Assembly (NCBI RefSeq): GCF_000003605.2
Contig: NW_003112485.1
Span: forward strand, 225,931 to 238,570
DNA length: 12,640 nucleotides
Direction of reading: 5' to 3'
DNA from: Saccoglossus kowalevskii
Taxonomy: Eukaryota; Hemichordata; Enteropneusta; Harrimaniidae
In this document: positions 7,501 to 12,640 of the stretch, in pieces
Layout of the letters: each line of letters begins with the position of its first letter
Numbering within the stretch: position 1 is the stretch's first letter
Position numbers and translations under genes: made by a program
The notes under the pieces: model-generated
The model's input: the letters and a program-made list of their open reading frames with translations, nothing else
What the model was told of the DNA's origin: nothing
The model's database searches: none

Positions 7501-9553
7501 TGAAAATCTGCACAGGAATCCTGGAAACAAATTAATTGTATAAAAATAAGACAGAAAACAACAAAGAAATTCCTTACACTTCATGAATTGAACATTTTCA
7601 ATTAATTGGTAAACAAAACTCCAGATAGAATAAATGAAATAGAAATTAAATTAGAACAATTAGAAAATGAAATGAAATACAAGTAATTTATACGCATAGA
7701 TTTCAACTCTGAAGTAATCACATCTGTGGATTATCTAAAAGTATCTATGTGCCTGGTTTTATTTAAATTTGATCAGTGATACTCAAGATATCTGAGGAGC
7801 ACCTATAAATTGGTTAATTTATGCAAATTAGTGAGCACAAAATTTAACCCTAAACGTAACATGTATATGGTTTATCCCTAAAAATTTACATATGTAATAT
7901 CAATTTTCATTGATTCTGATGAATATTTGAGATATTGGTGGAAAAGTTAAATATTAGCTAATTTATATTAGGTCATTTATATACACAAATTTCAACCAAA
8001 AATTAATTGGGTTTGCGAAATATCCAAGAGCATCTATGTATCATGTTTCATTAAAATCTGTTGAATGGTACATGAGAAACAAGTGAAAATTCTTAAAATT
8101 GCCGTATTAATATGCTAATTAAGTATTTAATAGGCACAGGGTTTCAACAAAAACTAATCAATACTACATATTATTCCAGAACATCTATATACCTACGTTA
8201 CATTGAAATCTGTTTAATGATACATTAGGAACAAGTGACAATGCCTAAATCTGGCTAATTAATATAAAAATTAGGTAACTAGTATGCACGGATTTCAACC
8301 TAAGACTAATCAGGTCTGTGCATTACCCTAGAGTGTCGGGTATGTACCAAGTTTCATTGAAAACTGTTTAATAGAACAAGAGAAACAAATGAAAATGCCT
8401 AAAATTGCCAAAATAATATGCAAATTAGTTAATTAATATGCACAGGTTTCAAGTAAAACCTAATTAGGTCTGAGCATAATCCCAGAGCATCTATGCACCA
8501 ATTATCATTAAAATCTGATAATTGGGTCATGAAATATCAGTGAAACAGACACACATACACAGATAAGCACACACAGACGCACTAAGGGCAAAGACTCTCA
8601 TTGTGTGCTTCGCACTAAGGGAGTCAAAACACTACGAAAAAGACTTGAATATTCAAAACAAAAATGAAAATGCCAAATTACGTATATATAGTACTTTCAA
8701 TAAGAGGAATACATACAAGTTAAACCAATTGCAAAATTTATATTAAATTGTAATAAACCGACAATAAAAAAAGAAGGTACACACAACCAAAAACACGAGT
8801 AGAAGCCATCGAATTTGCTCCCATTGTCATATTACAGAAGATGAAATACACCATTTGATAAACATGCTATTCAACACAATTAACCCAATAAACATTAAAT
8901 TTACAATCAAAATTTTATCATCAATTCAAATCAAAACACCATAATATTATAGTCGCAGTATCAGACTACCTGACATCTTGTAACAGAATTTATACAAACT
9001 TGTTATAACCTTATTAGTTATCAGTTTTTATCTCATGTTATGTTTTATTATTATCGAAACCTTGTTGTATTTTCGTTAACTTTATTTCAAATGTAACCAA
9101 ATTACAAATGTCAATTTTCTGAACGGTTGGAATAAAGCATCATTATTTGTTATCTTACCAATAAATCTTATGAAGTGTGTCAATGGAATAAAATATAGGT
9201 CACAACAATGGGTGTATAGGCCGTATGGTGTTACTGAATTTACCACAAAACCAGAAAGAGTCACTGTGTATCCAGTTGTTGGGTATTCAATACCATGCCC
9301 TTGTGAGATAGTTTCAAATGGCCGAGTGAAAAAGCGTATAGCAAGCACAAGGTGCCACGTAAGCATTACCTATCACACTACTGACATTGTCCATTTCAGC
9401 GATCATTTTAGTTTCGTCTCCAGTTCCACAACCAACATCCAAAACGACATCCCCGTCTCTCCAGTGACCATCCAGTAAAGATAGGGTTTGCAAAGCAGCA
9501 TTATGTTGGACGTGTCTGTGTTTGGAATACGAGTCTACTTTACTGTAATTCAT
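1419..9553 (-). CDS. JHAMT-like SAM-dependent methyltransferase, complete 4-exon gene
   Basis: The exons 9553-9370, 5209-4902, 4587-4452 and 1582-1419 join in phase (intron phases 1, 0, 1) into 263 codons plus stop, close to the 260-280 residues usual for juvenile hormone acid methyltransferase-like proteins. The order of motifs fits a class I Rossmann methyltransferase: motif I VVLDVGCGTGDET (about 36-48) binding S-adenosylmethionine, an acidic VDV at 63-65 after strand 2, MEYLHADV (83-90) after strand 3, VVSFFCFHRF (107-116) after strand 4, and LSDGG (130-134) before strand 5. The tail with FLQDWLHEF and a terminal FVWARK is typical of the family. Arthropod JHAMT methylates the carboxyl group of farnesoic or juvenile hormone acid. 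The substrate here is unknown, and the family name is no proof of hormone synthesis. No signal peptide is seen; the protein is probably cytosolic. The ATG has A at -3 and the frame is open throughout. Confidence 0.85.
1747..2049 (+). pseudogene. Gag (capsid) remnant of the Gypsy fragment
   Basis: This is the longest open piece of gag. It carries the pattern of an F-R-A run followed by a Phe-x-x-Arg-Leu-x-x-Leu-Ala helix, EEIKSQIVLSC, and RLRRKALRD, shared by gag proteins of K02A2.6-like Gypsy elements. The upstream part of the same domain (RKRALLLFSAG to about 1787) is in another frame, the shift falling in a run of five A residues near 1774. The zinc knuckle downstream is in yet another reading and lacks one of the expected cysteines. 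Confidence 0.8.
2559..3358 (+). pseudogene. Reverse transcriptase remnant of the Gypsy fragment
   Basis: The first piece (2559-2774) covers the RT N-terminus with VREQVEAEINKLEQLDII and PWVSPIVIVPKK, then breaks by frameshift near 2770. Later pieces carry PTIEDLSVDFND, ITTFATYMGLYKYKR and the SDD catalytic loop, with in-frame stops at about 2807 and 3004. After the catalytic loop about 40 codons appear deleted, so reading jumps to the segment with VREPEDASAIHSFLGMAQY (about 3100-3175). The loss leaves no complete polymerase. Confidence 0.8.
3525..3562 (+). repeat. CATCACGTAT short repeat at a Gypsy deletion junction
   Basis: CATCACGTAT occurs at 3525-3534, 3535-3544 and 3553-3562, with a GTTCACGT variant between. 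It sits exactly where RNase H sequence (WACGHFH) jumps to the downstream NPADYMSRQP segment, so it may be filler DNA or a slippage product at a deletion breakpoint. Confidence 0.7.
3612..4440. other. Rest of intron 3, no gene recognised
   Basis: This part holds a short palindromic motif: AAAATGGC at 3666-3673 pairing with GCCATTTT at 3683-3690. Such ATGGC/GCCAT inverted pairs are common at the ends of small DNA transposons. The 88-codon plus-strand open frame at 3820-4086 has no recognisable domain and lies inside the intron on the opposite strand, so it is not called as a gene. Confidence 0.3.
4452..4587 (-). CDS. Methyltransferase exon 3 (residues 165-209 plus 1 nt)
   Basis: The acceptor ATTTATCAAG ends at 4588 and the donor after ATGAAAG is GTAACA (4451-4446). 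The 136-nt exon enters in phase 0 and leaves in phase 1. It encodes GFNDGLYMF, then PGSPEEFAESVRECGF, corresponding to the late helix and strand where JHAMT-like proteins read EDFxKLLxxAGF, and ends SAEQMK. Without splicing, the frame would run on to a stop at 4357-4359 through residues that do not look like the family, which favours use of the donor. Confidence 0.83.
4588..4901 (-). other. Methyltransferase intron 2 (GT/AG, phase 0, 314 bp)
   Basis: The short intron runs from donor GTATGA to acceptor TTTATCAAG. It is AT-rich and I see no repeat, RNA gene or regulatory structure in it. Confidence 0.8.
4902..5209 (-). CDS. Methyltransferase exon 2 (residues 62-164)
   Basis: The acceptor TTTTTCCAG ends at 5210 after a pyrimidine-rich stretch, and the exon ends at CTGCAG before donor GTATGA (4901-4896). 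The exon is 308 nt: it completes codon 62 and leaves phase 0. It encodes the segment usually reading VIGVDVSPxM in the family, here VIDVDVLTQM once joined to exon 1, followed by IEYAKKHNK, the third Rossmann strand and the central VVSFFCFHRF, where family members usually have a CLHW sequence. The exon has no internal stop. Confidence 0.87.
5211..5769. other. Intron 1 segment before the minus-strand LINE, nothing coding
   Basis: The segment is AT-rich with no recognised protein. Near 5290-5345 a short near-repeat CTTGGAGTCCTTATTA / CTTGGATCCTTATTG occurs, and the first copy can pair with the adjacent GGTCCAAG. At about 5611-5632 the sequence CATCAGAGGGCGCATTATGG resembles the ends of small DNA transposons, but no partner was found. 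Confidence 0.25.
5770..7060 (-). mobile_element. LINE (non-LTR retrotransposon) fragment, RT to C-terminus, decayed
   Basis: Reading leftward, the first part is LIGKKHINCIQYADDLVLVS with the YADD catalytic motif near 6890-6905, then PKGLQNCLNILTKYCEK. An extra A in a run of six near 6820 shifts the frame into WSLVVNIKKTKLMIF. Next come SSILMYGTEIWACDL near 6515-6560, FHRFILGVSKTTS near 6435-6475, NYWFSLNTF near 6370, GNKMRTYKLFK near 6090-6130, FRLSDHNLEIERGR near 5985-6030, and a Cys/His tail with EEKQHFIQNCEFF near 5900-5940. This order is that of the RT thumb and C-terminal domain of animal LINEs of the CR1/Jockey-like type. Many stops and frameshifts show it is dead. No 5' part or endonuclease was recognised. 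Confidence 0.85.
6801..7055 (-). pseudogene. LINE reverse transcriptase palm fragment with YADD
   Basis: This is the longest open piece of the minus-strand LINE. It contains HINCIQYADDLVLVSK, the catalytic YADD of reverse transcriptase, followed by the helix GLQNCLNILTKYCEK seen in LINE RTs. The upstream half (LYLQIVYLNTF) is a poor match to the usual SPxLFxLYxND segment, so it is diverged. The reading is lost after YCEK because of the extra A. Confidence 0.82.
7061..7490. other. Intron 1 segment between LINE pieces, nothing recognised
   Basis: No protein similarity is seen on either strand. A near-perfect small palindrome TGTTTCTAAA/TTTAGAAACA lies at 7307-7330. The segment may be eroded LINE sequence too diverged to read. 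Confidence 0.25.
7495..7690 (+). pseudogene. Possible LINE linker fragment, plus strand
   Basis: A frame with a single internal stop encodes a Lys/Ile/Glu-rich stretch ending TPDRINEIEIKLEQLENEMK, a probable coiled coil. It resembles the linker between endonuclease and RT in some LINEs and is on the same strand as the LINE C-terminal piece at 8640. AT-rich DNA easily produces such composition, so the call is weak. Confidence 0.3.
7685..8545 (+). repeat. Tandem array, about six degenerate units of about 150 bp
   Basis: The word CATTRAAATCTG (or a variant) recurs at about 7760, 7909, 8049, 8201, 8355 and 8506, spacings of 149, 140, 152, 154 and 151. Each unit also contains a GCACAGGTTTCAACnnAAA-type segment, AGAGCATCTATGTACC, AGAAACAAGTGAAAATGCCT and ATATGCAAATTAG. 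Units 1 and 2 are most diverged and the last four most alike. The array ends in a CA-rich tract (about 8548-8578). It lies in intron 1 between LINE-like pieces. It may be a satellite or the internal repeat of a mobile element. Confidence 0.88.
8547..8628 (+). repeat. CA-rich tract and duplicated GCACTAAGGG motif
   Basis: A CA-rich microsatellite-like tract (about 8547-8580) leads into GCACTAAGGG at 8579-8588 and again at 8612-8621, with GACTC (8593-8597) and GAGTC (8621-8625) able to pair. This looks like the terminus of the tandem array or of the element that carries it. Confidence 0.6.
8635..8990 (+). mobile_element. LINE C-terminal fragment, plus strand
   Basis: The plus strand reads EKDLNIQNKNENAKLRIYST followed by FNKRNTYKLNQL, matching the NKLRTYRxFK segment of LINE C-termini, here the opposite strand from the fragment at 5770-7060. 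After stops and frameshifts comes SRSHRICSHCHITEDEIHHL near 8812-8870, the Cys-x2-Cys ... His tail typical of these elements. The RT domain expected upstream is absent, its place taken by the tandem array. It is inactive, and antisense to the host gene. Confidence 0.75.
8991..9369. other. Intron 1 start region, nothing recognised
   Basis: Apart from the methyltransferase donor at 9368-9369, no feature is seen. Open frames on both strands here have no recognisable protein content and overlap exon 1. Confidence 0.3.
9370..9553 (-). CDS. Methyltransferase exon 1 (residues 1-61 plus 1 nt)
   Basis: The exon starts at ATG 9553-9551 in the context CACTACCATG and ends at ATAG followed by donor GTAATG (9369-9364), phase 1. 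It encodes MNYSKVDSYSKHRHVQHNAA at the N-terminus, a helical lead-in typical of JHAMT-like proteins, then the glycine-rich motif I VVLDVGCGTG that binds the cofactor. The exon is fully open. Its start codon lies only five bases from the edge of an LTR-like repeat at 9559, so the promoter and 5' UTR must lie in or beyond that repeat. Confidence 0.85.
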
Positions 9554-9558
9554 GGTAG

Positions 9559-10241
9559 TGTCATGAATTTGTTTTTGCGTATCTGTTGACCGACTTAATT
9601 AGCTGATTATTAGTTGAATTGCTGTGTTATGTATGTCATCGTTCAGGCCTATTTGAAGTTTTGGACGGAAATTGGCTCAGTGATTTGGAACTAATTACGA
9701 GATATCCGTCGCTATTTTGACAGTTGGTATTCATAGTTATTAATGTAGTGAACGATTAATCAAAAGATATGACGTATTCAGTACTTAGTGTGATTGGCTA
9801 TATGATTGAAGGTTACGCCCTAGAGTCTTTTTACTGCTTTGTAATTGGTTAGAGTTTTGAAAATGAATAAAGAGAGTTTGAGTTGGTCTTGGGGAGCACA
9901 GCACGATAGACGGGGTAGAGAGAGGGCAGTCCGGGCGAGTCGAGTCGAGTCCTGGAGAGTCCTGTCCAGGGGCGAGCCTTGAGGCAGTCCAGTCTTGGGC
10001 GAGTCTTGGTTCAGCCTTGCGAGAGTCTTGGGGATTTTTCCCCAGGGCGCTGTGTCTTATAGAGTGCTCGATTGACCGACTAAGACGAGAGCTGAAACGT
10101 ATTTCGTTGTGTGTGTCTTATTTGACTGTAAAGTATAAGTGACTTTCCCGATCCCGTACCTCAAGGGGACGAGATATAGAGACGAGACGAGTTTCCCCCT
10201 TGGCAAGTGTGGAGAACCCGAGAGTAGAAGAATTACCTATA
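9559..10241 (+). repeat. LTR-like repeat, copy 1
   Basis: This is a direct repeat of 11544-12198, running from TGTCATGAATTTGTTTTTGC to about GAAGAATTACC. The two copies are colinear and mostly near-identical (for example AGTGAACGATTAATCAAAAG and GACTTTCCCGATCCC), with indels and divergence in a GAGTC-rich stretch. The length, the TG start and an internal AATAAA (9866-9871) followed by a G-rich stretch suit an LTR, but no primer-binding site, polypurine tract or coding interior was found. CCAAT-type motifs on the minus strand (near 9790-9796 and 9843-9849) could serve the neighbouring methyltransferase. No target duplication is evident around this copy. Confidence 0.8.
9936..10035 (+). repeat. 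GAGTC/CTTGGG-rich imperfect minisatellite in copy 1
   Basis: Short motifs GAGTC, CAGTC and AGTCTTGGG recur many times (for example GAGTCGAGTCGAGTCCTGGA). The same part of copy 2 (about 11900-11975) is shorter and differently arranged, so this is the fast-changing part of the repeat. Confidence 0.65.
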
Positions 10242-10243
10242 TG

Positions 10244-10337
10244 ACATCACACTTCAAACGGTCAATTCGTCCCAACATATTCGTCCCAATGCATTTTCGT
10301 CTCATTGCCTTAGTTCAGCCCTAGGGTCGTGTGATGT
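10244..10337. repeat. 94-bp element with 9-bp inverted ends and TTCGTCCCA repeats
   Basis: ACATCACAC (10244-10252) and GTGTGATGT (10329-10337) are perfect reverse complements. Between them TTCGTCCCAA occurs at 10266 and 10280, with the variant TTCGTCTCAT at 10296, a spacing of 14-16 bases. It could be a tiny non-autonomous transposon or a fragment of one. It directly follows the end of LTR-like copy 1. Confidence 0.55.
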
Positions 10338-10498
10338 TGATTCCAATGTCGGTGCAATGAGTTGTCAATTTCTAAGTGCATATATGAACTAGTTAGTGTC
10401 GTACTAATTCTTTTACAAACTAGAATAATGTTATCTGTGGCTATTGGTAATAAGACAGTCAAGCTTCACTTGATGCATATAAAATACAATCGGAAAGC
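10338..10498. other. Spacer, nothing recognised
   Basis: No coding region, repeat or signal stands out between the 94-bp element and the MITE-like element. Confidence 0.25.
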
Positions 10499-10857
10499 CT
10501 TAAGGGAATGACCATTATTATTCCTAAGGGGGGTCAGGCAATTATCGGTGCTTTTTTCAAAAAAATCAATGGGGGCCCTTATTCATTTTGTAAAAGAGGG
10601 TGCCCTCTTTAGAAAAAAATGAAAAATTTGTAACCCCACCCCTTTTATACTATATATTTTCATGCATTTATATTGTTCAATAAAAAAGGTTGTAAAGTAA
10701 AATAAATTGTGTCTAAATCTTTAAGTGAAAAATATTCGCCCCCTTCAGCCTTGATAAAAAGTCACTGCCCCCTCCCCTTTTCGGCTTTAGAAAATATGCT
10801 GACACCCCTCTGTTTTACCCCCTCCCTTTCAGTAATAATAAATGGTCATTCCCTAAG
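10499..10857. mobile_element. MITE-like element with about 24-bp terminal inverted repeats
   Basis: The left end CTTAAGGGAATGACCATTAT (10499 on, continuing to 10522) matches the reverse complement of the right end (10834-10857), with one missing base and one extra base. Subterminal GGGGTCAG-type words are also inverted (near 10529 and 10795). The interior is AT-rich with C/G-run blocks and no open frame. The size (359 bp) and inverted ends fit a non-autonomous DNA transposon. A clean target duplication was not found; TTAA at the left edge has no exact partner at the right (TAAG). Confidence 0.8.
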
Positions 10858-11498
10858 TTTACAAAACTAAGTTTACGATATTTCCCGATATTCCGAAATA
10901 AACAACTTTTACCATGTTTACATTTACCCTTTGGCACATTAATTAATTAAACCAGAATCATAAATATGTAGATAACTTGATTTGACTATTGACGGATTAA
11001 CGTACAGATCAATTACTAAATTGTTTTACCCTGTTGCTACCTTACGTAAATTGCATGTATTCTTTGTTTTAAAACAGTTGTATTTACAAGTGAGCCACAA
11101 GTAATTCAACGCATGTCAATAAACATGGTTTGGAAAATAGCGACTAGATAAAGATTTGGGGTCACGTGATGGTGAATGGTATTACGTCATCTATTCTATC
11201 ATTCAGGTTGCACTCTGCAACATCTTGCCGAGAAAAGTATAAAACTAATTTGTGGTCAAACTGCGTTTAAATTTGTTTTTGTTTTTCAAGTGCCTAATCA
11301 CTCTTTTTATTCAGTGGTGTCCGTGTCTAGGGAAAATTGTTTGAAACGAGTATGTTCTGTTCTTTTGAATCTTGCATTTGCTACAACAACAAGATATGTA
11401 TTATATTGGTTAAAGGGCGGTGGTCGTCGCGCTGCGCATGTGCGACATATTTGTTGTTAAACATTGATTTTCCAACAGTCAAATTCGCTCTTCTAATG
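10858..11498. other. Intergenic stretch, no gene seen
   Basis: The open frames here (11176-11460, 11337-11591) have no recognisable domains. Words resembling an E-box (CACGTG, 11163-11168), a CRE-like site (TTACGTCA, 11182-11189) and a TATA-like GTATAAAA (11237-11244) lie in promoter-like order on the plus strand, but no gene follows, so no promoter is called. Confidence 0.3.
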
Positions 11499-12345
11499 GA
11501 AATCACAAGTATGAGGTTTGACCTGAACGCGACTTGCATTAATTGTCATGAATTAGTTTTTGCGTATCTGTTAATCGACTTAATTAGCTGATTATTAGCG
11601 AATTGCTGTGTTATGTCTGTCATCGTTTAGGCCTATTTGAAGTTTTGGACGGAACTTGGCTCAGTGATTTGGAACTAATTACGAGATAACCGCCGCTATT
11701 TAGACTATTAATTCTGACAGTTGGTACCCGTAGTTATTAATGTAGTGAACGATTAATCAAAAGATATGACGTATTCAGTACTTAGTGTGATTGGCTTTAT
11801 GACTGAAGGTTACGCCCTAGAGTCTTTTTACTGTATTGTAATTGGTTAGAGTTTTGAAAATGAATAAAGAGAGTTTGAGTTGGTCTTGGCAAGTACTCCA
11901 GAACAGAGGCAGTCCTGGAGAGCTTTGGGGCGAGTGTTGACGCAGTCTAAGAGAGTCTTGGGTCAGCCTTGCGATAGTCTTGGGGATTTTTTCCCCAGGG
12001 CGCCGTGTCTTATAGAGTGCTCGATTGACCGACTAAGACGAGAGCTGAAACGTATTTCGTTGTGCGTGTCTTATTTGACTGTAAAGTTAAAGTGACTTTC
12101 CCGATCCCATACCTCAAGGGGACGAGATATAGATACGAGACGAGATTCCCCCCTGACAAGTGCGGAGAACCCCGAGGAGAAGAATTTCCCCCCTGATATA
12201 ATTACCGCCAGTTACTCTCTCAATACCTTCCAATCACCTAAAAAATACCTAATTAAAGCATCGTAACGTCTCAGTTTGCACTCGTTGATCTGCGCAACAA
12301 TCAAAGTTGCCATTGTTGTTTATATGAGACACATATATCTCGCGC
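11499..12345 (-). repeat. Repeat R1, right copy, interrupted by the LTR-like element
   Basis: The pieces 11499-11543 and 12199-12345 together are the inverted counterpart of 1021-1190. Read leftward, they hold a TATA-like CATATAAAC (12318-12326), then GCGCAGATCAACGAGT, AACTGAGACGTTAC, CTTTAATTAGGTATT and finally CCTCATACTTGTGATTTC. Compared with the left copy this one has about 16 extra bases around 12297-12316 and the 655-bp insertion. It faces the methyltransferase gene, so it could be that gene's distal promoter, but no splice path from here to exon 1 is demonstrated. Confidence 0.78.
11544..12198 (+). mobile_element. LTR-like repeat, copy 2: solo insertion with TAAT target duplication
   Basis: The 655-bp element runs from TGTCATGAATTAG to CCCCCTGATA and is flanked on both sides by TAAT (11540-11543 and 12199-12202). 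The left R1 copy has the same local sequence with a single copy of the tetramer (ATTA, 1145-1148, reverse complement), so this is an insertion and not an ancestral part of R1. A 4-bp duplication, TG start, internal AATAAA and lack of genes suggest a solo LTR, probably Ty3/Gypsy-type. It ends in TA and not the usual CA, and no terminal inverted repeat is obvious, so another element class is possible. An alternative 5-bp duplication TAATT shifts the left edge by one base. Confidence 0.82.
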
Positions 12346-12640
12346 ATAAGTCATTAAAATCTTTCGTTTTATGCATAGAAACTTGTATGTATTTTGTAAA
12401 GCGCCATTTTGTGCTAGGGAAAATTGGGTTACTCTTATCATAAATTGGTCACTGTCAATTGTTTTAATAACTTTAAAATTATCTCACCCTGTACGTTCAG
12501 GTTTTACTATCAAGTATAAGAACAAAACAAGCATTTGGGTAACTGCCGTGTATCTCAGTAAACTAGTATAACAACGTGAAACACCTGTGAGACCTCCAGC
12601 AGAAAAATAGAAGAGAAAACTTTTTTGCGCACGCGTTGCT
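12346..12640. other. Right flank, nothing recognised
   Basis: No coding region or repeat is identified. The short plus-strand open frame at 12371-12571 shows no known domain. Confidence 0.3.

Larger units (their letters stand above)
5210..9369 (-). other. Methyltransferase intron 1 (GT/AG, phase 1, about 4.16 kb)
   Basis: This large intron contains a minus-strand LINE fragment (5770-7060), plus-strand LINE pieces (about 7495-7690 and 8640-8990) and a tandem array of about 150-bp units (7685-8545). Nearly all its length can be accounted for by mobile or repeated DNA plus AT-rich filler. The unexplained parts are described separately. Confidence 0.75.

Noticed and set aside
9170-9478. 102-codon plus-strand open frame over exon 1
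   Set aside because: Antisense shadow of the methyltransferase exon; no motif of its own.
11160-11250. E-box, CRE-like and TATA-like words in promoter order
   Set aside because: No gene follows on the plus strand and such short words occur often by chance.
9559-12198. A complete LTR retrotransposon with copies 1 and 2 as its two LTRs
   Set aside because: Copy 2 has its own TAAT duplication and an empty-site counterpart, the 1.3-kb interior has no gag or pol, and the interior contains a MITE and part of R1.
1-12640. Bacterial-style system such as an operon, CRISPR array or phage module
   Set aside because: Introns, eukaryotic retroelements and lack of compact gene order make the window eukaryotic; no array or operon signal was seen.

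Overview
This is metazoan genomic DNA: AT-rich, with long repeat-filled introns bounded by GT/AG, no bacterial gene order, and decayed copies of eukaryotic transposons (a Ty3/Gypsy fragment, two LINE fragments, a Crypton-type DUF3504 fragment, LTR-like and MITE-like repeats). The mix of JHAMT-like methyltransferase, Crypton/KIAA1958-type sequence and LINEs with a C-terminal zinc-knuckle tail suggests a marine invertebrate, perhaps a hemichordate or lancelet. The taxon is inference and weak.

The one apparently intact host gene lies on the minus strand and spans about 8.1 kb, from an ATG at 9553 to a TAA at 1419. It has four exons (9553-9370, 5209-4902, 4587-4452, 1582-1419). All three introns are GT/AG, their phases (1, 0, 1) join exactly, and the sum is 792 nt, or 263 codons plus stop. 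The predicted protein is a class I S-adenosylmethionine methyltransferase of the juvenile-hormone-acid-O-methyltransferase-like type. Intron 1 (about 4.2 kb) holds two LINE fragments in opposite orientations and a tandem array of about 150-bp units. Intron 2 is short. Intron 3 (about 2.9 kb) holds a decayed Gypsy fragment.

Outside the gene, bases 1-395 (minus strand) carry a frameshifted piece of a Crypton-type DUF3504 protein. A strong foldback hairpin lies at 744-897. A repeat family, here called R1, occurs at 1021-1190 and again inverted at 11499-12345, so the pair flanks the gene. The right-hand R1 is interrupted by a 655-bp LTR-like insertion (11544-12198) with a 4-bp TAAT target duplication; the left R1 preserves the uninterrupted site. 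A second, directly repeated copy of this LTR-like element (9559 to about 10241) ends five bases upstream of the methyltransferase start codon. Between the two copies lie a 94-bp element with 9-bp inverted ends and a 360-bp MITE-like element.

There is no bacterial-style system here, and I saw no operon, CRISPR array, tRNA or rRNA. The most interesting points are the gene assembly across repeats, the insertion with its empty-site allele in cis, the LTR-like sequence abutting the start codon, and the structured repeats. Everything here is read by eye; no alignment or database search was run.
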